Source: Pseudomonadota bacterium | GTDB taxonomy: Bacteria > Bdellovibrionota > Bacteriovoracia > Bacteriovoracales > Bacteriovoracaceae | Direction: 5' to 3' | NCBI GenBank assembly: GCA_027487685.1 | Contig: JAIYDC010000038.1 | Coordinates: 1 to 34,891 of the forward strand | Length of the DNA stretch: 34,891 nucleotides | Made by a program: the position numbers and the translations under genes | Shown here: piece after piece, positions 1 through 7,696 of the stretch | Position numbering within the stretch: the stretch's first letter is position 1 | Layout of the letters: the number at the start of each line of letters is the position of its first letter | Notes under the pieces: model-generated | Told to the model about the DNA's origin: nothing | Databases searched by the model: none | The model's input: the letters and a program-made list of their open reading frames with translations, nothing else

Positions 1-255
1 GGCATGGAGATTCGACTCACCGGGTGGCTCTGCAAATACGATAACAGTGACTATAACATTCAGCAGATCGAAACAATGATTCAGGAATTTCAGCGGCTCT
101 TACCTGGATACTCAGTAACAGGTGATTTCGACAACTGGAACTTCAGTACCGAGCACATAACCTTCCTCGGTGACCGCACGAAAGATGACAACGAAGAAGA
201 ATCAGTCCTTCTCTTCGAAAACACCTCTACGGATTATGACTCGGAGGCAAGCTAG
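1..255 (+). CDS. hypothetical protein, 5' end possibly outside window
   Basis: The frame is open from the first base and ends at a TAG stop. There is an ATG at position 4, but only three bases precede it, so a ribosome binding site cannot be judged and the real start may lie upstream. The visible 83 residues have no signal peptide or membrane segment and end in a very acidic tail (DDNEEE, then STDYDSE). I do not recognise a family. The gene converges on tatC and overlaps its 3' end by 29 bases. It could be the C-terminus of a larger protein or a complete small acidic protein. Confidence 0.45.
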   Translation, partial: GMEIRLTGWLCKYDNSDYNIQQIETMIQEFQRLLPGYSVTGDFDNWNFSTEHITFLGDRTKDDNEEESVLLFENTSTDYDSEAS

Positions 256-997
256 AGTCGGTGCCCATATGGCGACGCCGGAGATAAGGGTGAACAATCA
301 GTGCCACGGCGAGGATTCCGATTTCGTACAGAACCATCATCGGAATCCATACACACATCATCGATAAAATGTCTGGGGTGGGTGTAATCACCGCCGCTGC
401 AATAGCAAAGGCCACGGCCAGGTAGCGCCGCATGCCTCGCAGTGAGTATTTTGTCACGAGTCCCATGAAGCCCAGGATCACGATCACGTTGGGAAGCTGA
501 AAAAGAAGACCTAAAAAGACCAGAACCTTGGATGAAAGTAAAAGGTAGTCCTGGAGGTTAAGCATCGCCTCGACATTGGCCACCCCGGCGGTAACAAGAG
601 TCTTGAAGGTAAAGGGGAAGATCACGTAATAGCCAAAAGCAACGCCAAAAATAAAAAGCAAGAACCCAACGATAATGAAGGGTCGAATCACGCGTACCTC
701 TGTGTCGTAGAGGCCAGGTTTAATAAAGAGCCAGGCCTCCCTAAACCAAAGAGGGCTCGCCAGGAAAACACAGGACCAAAAAGCGATTTGGAGCTCTGCG
801 AGGACTTTATCGAGAAGACCCGTGAACACGACTCGGCCATTTGTTCCAATCGCCTCGCGGAGCGGCGCCAAAAGAAATTCCTGGATCGTAGTCGAATAAA
901 AGTAGCAGACCCCGAAGGAAACAACGAGAATGACGAGCACTCGGATTAGCCGTGTCCGTAACTCTTCGAGGTGCTCCATGAAACTCATTTCTTTCAT
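227..997 (-). CDS. tatC: Sec-independent (Tat) translocase subunit TatC
   Basis: TatC is the inner-membrane receptor of the twin-arginine pathway; it binds the RR signal peptide of folded cargo and recruits TatA. The 256-residue protein has the family length and six hydrophobic segments. The N-terminal signature MEHLEELRTRL carries the conserved Glu (E12) and Arg. The first periplasmic/cytoplasmic loop keeps the F-x8-E signal-binding pattern (F91 and E100, matching E. coli F94 and E103). The ending PTPDILSMM...PMMVLYEIGI is also typical. No tatA or tatB gene is seen here, so they must lie elsewhere. No strong ribosome binding site precedes the first ATG; the in-frame ATG at residue 4 is an alternative start. 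The C-terminal tail overlaps the convergent gene by 29 bases. Confidence 0.95.
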   Translation of the reverse strand: MKEMSFMEHLEELRTRLIRVLVILVVSFGVCYFYSTTIQEFLLAPLREAIGTNGRVVFTGLLDKVLAELQIAFWSCVFLASPLWFREAWLFIKPGLYDTEVRVIRPFIIVGFLLFIFGVAFGYYVIFPFTFKTLVTAGVANVEAMLNLQDYLLLSSKVLVFLGLLFQLPNVIVILGFMGLVTKYSLRGMRRYLAVAFAIAAAVITPTPDILSMMCVWIPMMVLYEIGILAVALIVHPYLRRRHMGTDSSLPPSHNP

Positions 998-1051
998 TGG
1001 CGTATGATATCGTCGGAGCGATTTTCTGTCTTATCTTTTCTCTTTTTGAGA

Positions 1052-1057
1052 TACAAT
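1052..1057 (+). promoter_or_regulatory. candidate -10 box close to the start codon
   Basis: TACAAT matches five of six positions of the sigma-70 -10 consensus and lies seven bases before the ATG at 1065. No convincing -35 or Shine-Dalgarno sequence is visible, so this is a weak candidate for a leaderless transcript. Confidence 0.25.
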
Positions 1058-1064
1058 TTGGCTC

Positions 1065-1706
1065 ATGAAACGCACTACCCTATTCGCTCTCCTGTATTTC
1101 TCGATTGTGAATCTCTCATCGGCATCGAATCCAAGGGAAGAACGGCAAATCGTAAAATGCCTGGCCCAGGAAGAGCGACGGTTTCACCAAAAAAAACAAA
1201 CCGGCCCTGTCTATGATCTCAACCAAAGACTGATCGCCGAGCTGGTGCAGATTCCAAGGGTGGAGGTCACACCTGAAGACTATCGTGCAATCTGCGCGCA
1301 GGAGAAGTTTTCCGAGTCCTGGAAACTACTTGAGCTTTCGATCCGAAAGGGTAAAGGCCTGTTCCTCATTCCTGAAGACGTTTCCGGAATGCAGAAAAGC
1401 ATGTCCGAGGGAATGATCGAAGAATATGTTGATGCTACCCGTGAAATTCTTCTGGTCTTCATTTCTCAGATACAAACCCTTGCACCAAGTGCGACCTGTC
1501 TTAAAGAAGAAATTCCTGTGCTTGATCAGTTTTTTACAGAGATCAAGTATCTGCAAGAGGACGTTTCCATGAGGCAGCTCTTTGAGGGAAAAGACATAAA
1601 GATCTTCGACCACTTAAAGAATTATCCCCTCGCCTTTGAGAAATGTCGCGCTCGTCTTAAGAAAAAAGCCAAGTCCGCGTCACCGGCCGCTCCTAAAAAA
1701 TCCTGA
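1065..1706 (+). CDS. small secreted protein, unknown function
   Basis: This 213-residue protein begins with a typical Sec signal peptide: MKR, then a hydrophobic stretch, with likely cleavage after SSA near residue 20. The mature part is mostly helical in character and has only four cysteines (about C32, C77, C145, C194), which would allow two disulfides in the periplasm. The C-terminus is Lys/Ala rich. I recognise no family. There is no Shine-Dalgarno sequence; a -10-like TACAAT at 1052-1057 ends seven bases before the ATG, so a leaderless mRNA is possible. The last 85 bases overlap the convergent BFD-repeat gene on the other strand. Confidence 0.7.
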   Translation: MKRTTLFALLYFSIVNLSSASNPREERQIVKCLAQEERRFHQKKQTGPVYDLNQRLIAELVQIPRVEVTPEDYRAICAQEKFSESWKLLELSIRKGKGLFLIPEDVSGMQKSMSEGMIEEYVDATREILLVFISQIQTLAPSATCLKEEIPVLDQFFTEIKYLQEDVSMRQLFEGKDIKIFDHLKNYPLAFEKCRARLKKKAKSASPAAPKKS

Positions 1707-2656
1707 AGCTCTTTTCCTGTGGCTTCCTCTTCCCGCTGAGACACCTCCTTATCGAAGAGAATCACGACCTGCTTTCCTCGGAAGCTCGCAAGCTCCATCT
1801 TCCAGTCGAAGGCCTTAGGAAAACAGGAAAGAAGATAGTCAATATCTAGGAGCCAGTCAGCGACAGGTTTATCTTTATAATAGCGCCCCGACTTTTTGGA
1901 ATCAGGGGGAACCAGCCAACGCTTGAGCTGGGGAACACAGGTCCCACAACCAAGGCCTGCCTTAGTTGCTTTGCCCAACGTCTCAAGGGTCGGTTTGGAC
2001 TCACTTTGAAGGTGGGCCAGGATATCTGTCTCCCGGACTTTAAAGCAGCGGCAGACCAACGGACTCGACTCAGGATCAGTAAGAGATTTTTTCTCCTTCC
2101 GACTGACCGATGTACCGGTTTCAGGAGCAGACAGGATCTGCTTCAACTGGGGAACACAGGAACGGCAACCAAGGCCCGCCTTGGATACTCCCGCCAGCGT
2201 CTCAAGGCTCGGACTGGCCTCAGTTTCACAGTGAGCGACGATATCGCCCTGACGGGCACCAAAGCAGCGGCAGACGAGTGGACTTGACTCTTGATAGAGG
2301 TACTCTCGGCCCCGGTAGATGTCGAGAGTGGCCTTTAAGAGTTCAATTGCGGGGAAGAACAACTTAGTGCCACCGTCTTGCCTGAGGTCCCAGAACGACT
2401 GGTCATCCCTAAAAGACGTTTCCCAATCTGCCCAGGAAAAACGAAGGAGTTCGGAGAGGGTTTTCCCGTCGGCCATCTCACACAAAGAGCCTAGCCAGGG
2501 ATTGGGCCCACCGGCATAGCTGGCCTCTATCAAAATATCCTTCGAGTCAAACCGAAGAAAAAGGGTGTGGCCACCGAGCTGTGCGCTGACGGCCGGGGCC
2601 TCCAGCGAGCGATGATGCACTTCCTGCTCTAGTAGCTGATTAAATTTTTTCATCAT
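1622..2656 (-). CDS. NifU-like protein with two tandem BFD-type [2Fe-2S] domains
   Basis: The 344-residue protein has two near-identical BFD-like (bacterioferritin-associated ferredoxin) domains. Each starts SSPLVCRCF and ends AGLGC-x2-CVPQLK. The ligands are C129, C131, C164, C167 and C202, C204, C237, C240, giving two [2Fe-2S] clusters. The first ~120 residues resemble an IscU/NifU scaffold (GGPNPWLGSLCEM...GKTLSELL) but lack the usual three-cysteine set. The C-terminal ~80 residues are unassigned. The likely role is electron transfer or iron-sulfur handling in the cytoplasm; this is inferred. I chose the ATG at 2656 because GAGGA lies 11 bases upstream. A longer frame begins at 2680. The gene overlaps the end of map by 17 bases, so the two are probably cotranscribed. 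Confidence 0.75.
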   Translation of the reverse strand: MMKKFNQLLEQEVHHRSLEAPAVSAQLGGHTLFLRFDSKDILIEASYAGGPNPWLGSLCEMADGKTLSELLRFSWADWETSFRDDQSFWDLRQDGGTKLFFPAIELLKATLDIYRGREYLYQESSPLVCRCFGARQGDIVAHCETEASPSLETLAGVSKAGLGCRSCVPQLKQILSAPETGTSVSRKEKKSLTDPESSPLVCRCFKVRETDILAHLQSESKPTLETLGKATKAGLGCGTCVPQLKRWLVPPDSKKSGRYYKDKPVADWLLDIDYLLSCFPKAFDWKMELASFRGKQVVILFDKEVSQREEEATGKELQDFLGAAGDADLAFFLRRARHFSKARG

Positions 2657-3425
2657 CCGCGGTCCATTCCTCGGGTGCAAACTGAGTGAGAATCTCGCAC
2701 CCAGTTTCCGTTATGAGGATCGTATGCTCGAACTGAGCTGACCATGACTTATCCTTCGTTACGACGGTCCAGCCGTCGTCAAGAAGCTTGCAGTGGCGCT
2801 TACCCAGGTTAATCATAGGTTCAATGGTAAAGGTCATGCCCGGTCGCATTTCTGCACCGGTCCCGCGCTGGCCGACGTGAACAACCTGAGGCTCCTCATG
2901 GAATTTGCGGCCAATGCCGTGGCCACAGTACTCGTGAACGACCGAGTAGCCTTGGTCCAAAGCCATTTCTTCAATAATCGCACCGATGTCCCCAATCCTT
3001 GCACCAGGTTTACAAACGGAGATCCCGGCCATCATACATTCGTAGGTAACTTCTACAAGTTTCCTGACTTCAGGTTTTACATTACCAACTAGAAAAGTTC
3101 GATTTGTGTCGCCGTGAAAAGCCTTCCAAATCGTCGTAACATCCAGGTTCACAATGTCTCCATCCTTCAGGAAATCACTCTCCGAAGGGATTCCATGGCA
3201 AATGACTTCATTCCGGGAAGTACAAAGGGACTTCGGAAAGCCATGATAGCCAAGAGTAGCGGGAGTCCCTCCTCGCTTGATGGTGTACTCGTGACACATT
3301 CCGTTAATTTCTTCGGTGCTCATCCCGATCTTGAGATTCTGCCCCAGGAAGTGAAGCGTCTTGGCGGCCATCTTACAGGCCTCTCTCATGATCTCGATTT
3401 CGCGAGCTGACTTGATAGTTATCAT
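2640..3425 (-). CDS. map: type I methionine aminopeptidase
   Basis: This enzyme removes the initiator methionine from nascent proteins. The 261-residue protein shows every catalytic residue of the family: the dinuclear metal ligands D95 (IVNLDVTT), D106 (HGDTNRTF), H169 (CGHGIG), E202 (TIEPMI) and E233 (AQFEHT), plus the substrate-side H77 (VICHGIP). AAGGGAG lies a few bases before the ATG. The gene is divergent from the hydroxyacid dehydrogenase, with 47 bases between the starts, and its 3' end overlaps the BFD-repeat gene, suggesting a two-gene operon. No zinc-finger N-terminal extension is present. Confidence 0.97.
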   Translation of the reverse strand: MITIKSAREIEIMREACKMAAKTLHFLGQNLKIGMSTEEINGMCHEYTIKRGGTPATLGYHGFPKSLCTSRNEVICHGIPSESDFLKDGDIVNLDVTTIWKAFHGDTNRTFLVGNVKPEVRKLVEVTYECMMAGISVCKPGARIGDIGAIIEEMALDQGYSVVHEYCGHGIGRKFHEEPQVVHVGQRGTGAEMRPGMTFTIEPMINLGKRHCKLLDDGWTVVTKDKSWSAQFEHTILITETGCEILTQFAPEEWTADDEKI

Positions 3426-3472
3426 AGGGCTCCCTTATACACTTTTGACCCGATTTAAGCTAGTTTGAAAGG

Positions 3473-4441
3473 ATGATTAAAACCTACCAGGTCGCTCGCA
3501 CGCACGTCTCGCCGTACCAAAATAAGGACTTTCTAAAAATAGAAAAGGAACTTATTGAAGAGATTCCAGGGCTCTCCTATAGGACTCTAGAAGAGCTCAC
3601 TGAAGAACCGGTGATTTTACTCACGAATACCCACACCCAGCTGCGAAACCTACCCGCTAAAGTTCTCGCTAAGACCGAGTTAATCGTCCATCCGAATTCA
3701 GGCTACGATCACTTCGCTCCCGAGCACGACCTCTGGAGGAATATCCCGCTGGTGATCGGCCATCGGATCCGCGCTCAGGCAGTAGCCGAGTTTTCCCTCA
3801 GTGCTATCTTCGAAGGCCTCGTTGCCCTACCCCGCCACCTCGCCTGGGATCGTAACCGGAAGTGGGATCGCACTCTTCTCGCAGGCTCAGAGGTTTGGGT
3901 CTTCGGTTATGGCCATATAGGCTCAGTGGTCGCAGATACCCTCGGCACTCTTGGCCTTTCCGTGACCGTTGTGGATCCCTTCATCACACGCTGTCCTCAC
4001 CGGCGTCTAGCTCACTGGCAAGACGGTGACCTCACCAGCGCCCGAGTCGTCGTATCAGCGATGAGCCTCAATCGAACTAGCCGACATCTCTGGAACAAGG
4101 ACTTCTTTAGTGCGCTCGGAAACGAAGTCTTGCTGGTCAACGGAGCGCGAGGTGGGCATATCGACGAGAGGGAACTCAAGGATTACCTCGCAAGGGCCCC
4201 CCGGTCTTTCGCCTTCCTTGACGTCTTTGAGCGGGAACCCTTCGGGGATGAGTGGCACGGAGTTCCTCAGGTGTGGAAGACGAGTCATATTGCGGGTGTT
4301 GAGAAAGAGCTTGATAATAAGATCCTGAAGTTCGAAACAGGTATCCTCCGGGACTTCCTGGCCATGGCACCCGCTGCCTTCACTGAGAGGTACGGCCGCG
4401 AACTCCTGCAGAATAAGTGGATCAAAGGAGAATTGATTTGA
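3473..4441 (+). CDS. D-isomer-specific 2-hydroxyacid dehydrogenase family protein
   Basis: The 322-residue protein has the two-domain fold of NAD(P)-dependent D-2-hydroxyacid dehydrogenases. The central nucleotide-binding motif is GYGHIG (145-150), with Asp168 about 20 residues later, consistent with NAD preference. The catalytic triad is complete: R226 (NGARGG), E255 (DVFEREPF) and H272 (SHIAG). The substrate is not evident. The length is similar to the catalytic core of PdxB or SerA without regulatory domains. GAAAGG precedes the ATG. The stop overlaps the TTG start of the next gene (TTGA), so translation is probably coupled to the ureohydrolase. Confidence 0.85.
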   Translation: MIKTYQVARTHVSPYQNKDFLKIEKELIEEIPGLSYRTLEELTEEPVILLTNTHTQLRNLPAKVLAKTELIVHPNSGYDHFAPEHDLWRNIPLVIGHRIRAQAVAEFSLSAIFEGLVALPRHLAWDRNRKWDRTLLAGSEVWVFGYGHIGSVVADTLGTLGLSVTVVDPFITRCPHRRLAHWQDGDLTSARVVVSAMSLNRTSRHLWNKDFFSALGNEVLLVNGARGGHIDERELKDYLARAPRSFAFLDVFEREPFGDEWHGVPQVWKTSHIAGVEKELDNKILKFETGILRDFLAMAPAAFTERYGRELLQNKWIKGELI

Positions 4442-5511
4442 AAGACATTCCTAACCTCCTGACTCTCCCTGGCAGCGGCGTCTTCACCGTCAACACGGGG
4501 AAAGAGAAAAAAGAGCGCCTCACAGAGGCCTACTACGGGACCAAAGATCCAGATAAAGCGCGAAAGAAGTGGCTTAAGAGCTTCGAGGAGCTCCCTCATG
4601 ACATCCCATGGGTACTCGGTATTCCCTCTGATAACGGGGGCGGGATCCAGCGAGGTGCCAACTGGGGTCCACTGGTGCTAAGGCAAGAGCTCCTGTCTGA
4701 CAAGGATCTCTTCTTTGACCTCGGCGATGTCCGAGTTATCCCCCATCTCCTTCACGATAAGTACCTCAACGACCAGACTATTCGTATCTGCCGGAAAGCT
4801 CTCTATGGAAAGGTGAACCGCCTTCCCGTCTCACCGCTCTCTATCGCCGAGAAGGCCGTAACTGACCTCTATAAAAAGCACCCTCATGCGCGAATCCTGG
4901 GCTTCGGCGGTGATCACTCTACCAGCTACCCACTAGTCAAGGCCTGGCTTCGAAGCAGGCAGGACATCGGGACCGCAGCGGTTTTGCACTTCGACGCTCA
5001 TACAGACTTACTGGATGCACGTCTCGGAATCGACCTGTGCTTCGGCACCTGGACCTACCACATCCTCGATGAACTAAAAAATCGCGACCACATCCTTCAG
5101 GTTGGGATTCGCTCTTCCGGGAAGACAAAAAAATACTGGAAAGACACTCTCGGTGTAGAACAGATCTGGGCCGGGGACGTTCAGCGCTGGGGGGTTGAAA
5201 AGACCTATAAAAAGATTCGTGACCATTACCGAAAACTTGGCGTTCGCGAGGTCTATGTAAGCTTTGATATTGATGCCCTCGACGAGAAGTATGCCGCGGC
5301 AACTGGAACTCCGGAGAAGGAGGGTTTACTCCCTACCGACTGCGCCGTCATTATTCGAATGCTGGCGGAAGAGTTCCAAGTCACAGGAGCGGACCTTATG
5401 GAAGTCGCACCCTATGTCCTCCCTGAGGGTGTCGAGCCTCGAGATCAGGCCGCCTCCCTGACAGTGGCAGGAGACATCGCTCGGCTACTCCTGGACGTTC
5501 TCCGCCCATGA
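4438..5511 (+). CDS. arginase/agmatinase/formiminoglutamase family ureohydrolase
   Basis: This is a metal-dependent hydrolase of guanidino or formimino groups. The dimanganese site is complete: H160 (GGDHS), D186, H188 and D190 (FDAHTD), and D277 and D279 (SFDIDALD). The ATGTPEKEGL and LMEVAP segments are also typical. The 357-residue length is longer than most arginases, with ~50 extra residues at the N-terminus. The exact substrate (arginine, agmatine, formiminoglutamate or another) cannot be read from the sequence. I chose the TTG start at 4438 because AAAGGAG lies seven bases upstream and the start overlaps the previous stop as TTGA; a GTG at 4417 in the same frame has no binding site. 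The gene overlaps aat by ATGA. Confidence 0.85.
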   Translation: MKDIPNLLTLPGSGVFTVNTGKEKKERLTEAYYGTKDPDKARKKWLKSFEELPHDIPWVLGIPSDNGGGIQRGANWGPLVLRQELLSDKDLFFDLGDVRVIPHLLHDKYLNDQTIRICRKALYGKVNRLPVSPLSIAEKAVTDLYKKHPHARILGFGGDHSTSYPLVKAWLRSRQDIGTAAVLHFDAHTDLLDARLGIDLCFGTWTYHILDELKNRDHILQVGIRSSGKTKKYWKDTLGVEQIWAGDVQRWGVEKTYKKIRDHYRKLGVREVYVSFDIDALDEKYAAATGTPEKEGLLPTDCAVIIRMLAEEFQVTGADLMEVAPYVLPEGVEPRDQAASLTVAGDIARLLLDVLRP

Positions 5512-6188
5512 GAAGAAGAATTGTCTTCCCACCAGTTGAGACTGCCAACGATGACGGACTCGTTGCCGTCGGGGGAGACCTTGAGTTCGACACACTCCTT
5601 GAAGCTTACCGGCGAGGAATTTTTCCCTGGCCTATTTCAACATACCCTCTAAACGCAGCAGTGCCGCACACGTGGTTCTCTCCAGATCCACGGGGTCTTT
5701 TAGATTTTCCGAACCTTCATGTCCCACGTTCTTTTCTCAAGTTTCTCCGGAACACCCCCTACCGGGTAACCTTCAATCAGGCGTTTGAAGATGTGATCAG
5801 GCAATGCGCCCGGACCCCAAGAAGAGACCAACCCGGAACATGGATCACCCCCGACATCATGGGTGCCTATATCAACCTCTTTCAACGAGGCCACGCTTAC
5901 TCGGTAGACGTATGGGAAGGGGACCATCTGGTGGCCGGGCTTTATGGTGTTGTCATAGGTGAGTTTCTTTCCGGTGAATCCATGTTCACTCATCAGGATA
6001 ACGCTTCCAAGCAAGGGCTCTACACCCTCGTGCATCACCTCGAAGAGAAAGGTATAACCTGGCTTGATACACAGATGGTCACGGAAGTCGTCCGTCAGTT
6101 CGGTGGGGATTACGTCCCCAGACAGAACTTCCTAAAACGGCTCGACGCTTGCGACTGGAAAAGACCTAGGGCAACGATCTTCCCCTAA
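5508..6188 (+). CDS. aat: leucyl/phenylalanyl-tRNA-protein transferase
   Basis: Aat transfers Leu or Phe from aminoacyl-tRNA to proteins with N-terminal Lys or Arg, marking them for ClpS/ClpAP degradation. The 226-residue protein has the family signatures EAYRRGIFPWP (32-42), WFSPDPRG (56-63), then FLSGESMF and TWLDTQMVT in the second half. Its length is normal. The ATG overlaps the ureohydrolase stop (ATGA), making it the third coupled gene of the operon. A hairpin at 6194-6214 follows the stop and may end transcription. Confidence 0.95.
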   Translation: MRRRIVFPPVETANDDGLVAVGGDLEFDTLLEAYRRGIFPWPISTYPLNAAVPHTWFSPDPRGLLDFPNLHVPRSFLKFLRNTPYRVTFNQAFEDVIRQCARTPRRDQPGTWITPDIMGAYINLFQRGHAYSVDVWEGDHLVAGLYGVVIGEFLSGESMFTHQDNASKQGLYTLVHHLEEKGITWLDTQMVTEVVRQFGGDYVPRQNFLKRLDACDWKRPRATIFP

Positions 6189-6193
6189 AAACA

Positions 6194-6214
6194 AAGGCCA
6201 CTTTCGCGGCCCTT
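6194..6214. terminator. possible bidirectional hairpin between convergent genes
   Basis: GGCC at 6196-6199 pairs with GGCC at 6208-6211 around an eight-base loop. The stem can be extended by AA/TT across one bulged C. There is no clear T run on either side, so terminator function is uncertain. It sits in the 36-base gap between aat (+) and the desaturase (-). Confidence 0.3.
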
Positions 6215-6224
6215 GTAAGAGATA

Positions 6225-7301
6225 CTAAACGTAAGAAAGCTTTAAGCGTTGATTCGCCCGATAAGTCCGGCGAACTTCGGCCATGAACTCACGGACCGAT
6301 TTCTCAAGCTTAACCTTTTCTCCAGAATACGATGCTTCAATACGAGCTTTTAGATCCTGATAATTGAGATTTAACTCTGCTGCCAACTCTTCGAAGCGCT
6401 TCTTAAAGCGATAATCTTTTTCGATGAGTTCGACCACTTTCTGAGCGAACTCCTGCCGAAGTGTCGCCGGCGAGTAGACGGATCGCAGGTCAGCAAGACC
6501 AAGCCAACTCAAAATCTTCAGATAAAAAAAGCCAACGTCGAACTCGAACCATCGGTGGCGGAAAGAACAGGACTTCATGTGGGCGTGGTGATTGTTATGG
6601 TCGAGTTCTCCGCAGATGATAAAATTCAGAGGCAGAAGGAAGCCGAGGTTCCGGCTGTTATCGGTAGTCACATGATTCCGGTAACCCCACCAATGAGCGA
6701 GAGCATTAACACCCCCAATAGCAAAGATTGGGGACACAAGGAAATTAAGGACTGATACGAGAGCGCCCCAGACCGGACCGAAGAGCACTAAAGTTACGCA
6801 TGTAAGGATAACAGGTCCTGTGAACGAATTCTGGTGGATAAATGTTTCGAGCTTGTTTGCCGGAATCGTTTTCTTAATTTTAACCACCTCGGGCCAAGAT
6901 TTAGCTCGAGTGTAGTCGAAAACACCAAGGAAGAGAGCGTGCCAGATCCCCTTGTGGAGTGGACTATGGGGATCACGCTCCTGATCAGAGTGCGCATGAT
7001 GCCAGATATGAACCGAGACCCAGTCAACTTTTGAGAGTGATGTGACCATCCACAGCCAGATCTGCATGGGTAAGTCTACCCACTTATTAATGATGACGCC
7101 TTTATGCGTATGATAACGGTGGAAAGAAAGGCTCATAGCGGTGATAGTCAGGTGAGAGATCGCGACCACGTAGATAATTAAGAAAAGTACTGGATGATTA
7201 GCGAGCGAGTCACCCACAAGGCCATTCGCACCAAAAACACCTCGAATGAGGTAGTACGCTAGGACGTAGAGAACAGAGAACACAGACAGAAGCTTAACCA
7301 T
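6225..7301 (-). CDS. acyl-CoA (stearoyl-CoA type) fatty acid desaturase
   Basis: This membrane diiron enzyme inserts a double bond into a fatty acyl chain using O2 and two external electrons. All histidine ligand motifs of the stearoyl-CoA desaturase family are present: HRYHTH (H61, H64, H66), HIWHHAH (H98, H101, H102), NALAH (H203) and HNNHH (H235, H238, H239). There are hydrophobic segments around residues 1-25, 37-60 and 160-200. No cytochrome b5 or rubredoxin domain is fused, so a separate donor is needed; the ferredoxin gene lies 15 bases upstream. A charged, helical C-terminal extension of ~85 residues follows the core and is unusual. The start is ATG 7301, with AAGGA nine bases upstream; a TTG at 7310 is less likely. 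Confidence 0.92.
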   Translation of the reverse strand: MVKLLSVFSVLYVLAYYLIRGVFGANGLVGDSLANHPVLFLIIYVVAISHLTITAMSLSFHRYHTHKGVIINKWVDLPMQIWLWMVTSLSKVDWVSVHIWHHAHSDQERDPHSPLHKGIWHALFLGVFDYTRAKSWPEVVKIKKTIPANKLETFIHQNSFTGPVILTCVTLVLFGPVWGALVSVLNFLVSPIFAIGGVNALAHWWGYRNHVTTDNSRNLGFLLPLNFIICGELDHNNHHAHMKSCSFRHRWFEFDVGFFYLKILSWLGLADLRSVYSPATLRQEFAQKVVELIEKDYRFKKRFEELAAELNLNYQDLKARIEASYSGEKVKLEKSVREFMAEVRRTYRANQRLKLSYV

Positions 7302-7316
7302 GAATAACAATCCTTA

Positions 7317-7694
7317 TCAAGACCGATGCATGCCTGATATCTCGGAGGGGATGATGAGAATCCCCGGAGGGGCCACATCCAAACAGAGTCCACAGGCAAT
7401 GCATCCACGATCGTCGATAGTGAAGGCGTTTGCAGTCACTGTGATCGCTTGGGTCGGACAAAGTGTCTCACAGTTTTTTGAGTCTTTCCACTTTGTCAGG
7501 AGCTCAGTATTTCCCGTAAACCGCGGAATTCTCTTTAATCGAGGTGAATAGAAATAAATTTGGTCAGGGAGCTCAGTCCGATGCAGCTTAAATGCTCGAA
7601 ATACCTTCCTTCCCTGAAGTTTGCGCAGTTGCCGCGAGTTCCAGAGTGACCGCAAAAGAGAAACCTTACTGTAGAAATTTCGGCTTAAAATCAT
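7317..7694 (-). CDS. NuoI/HyfH-like ferredoxin retaining one [4Fe-4S] cluster
   Basis: The 125-residue protein aligns with NuoI: a basic N-terminal region, then PRFTG matching the DRFRG of the nearby NuoI, then a ferredoxin fold. Motif I keeps only C75 and C79 (NCETLCP); its first two cysteines are replaced. Motif II keeps C98, C101 and C104 but has Ala108 where the fourth cysteine should be. In bacterial two-cluster ferredoxins, the cluster of motif II uses the last cysteine of motif I. C98, C101, C104 and C79 would therefore still hold one complete [4Fe-4S] cluster, while the other is lost. AGG precedes the ATG. The gene lies two bases after the NuoCD-like gene and 15 bases before the desaturase, making it a candidate electron donor (inference). 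Confidence 0.75.
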   Translation of the reverse strand: MILSRNFYSKVSLLRSLWNSRQLRKLQGRKVFRAFKLHRTELPDQIYFYSPRLKRIPRFTGNTELLTKWKDSKNCETLCPTQAITVTANAFTIDDRGCIACGLCLDVAPPGILIIPSEISGMHRS

Positions 7695-7696
7695 AA

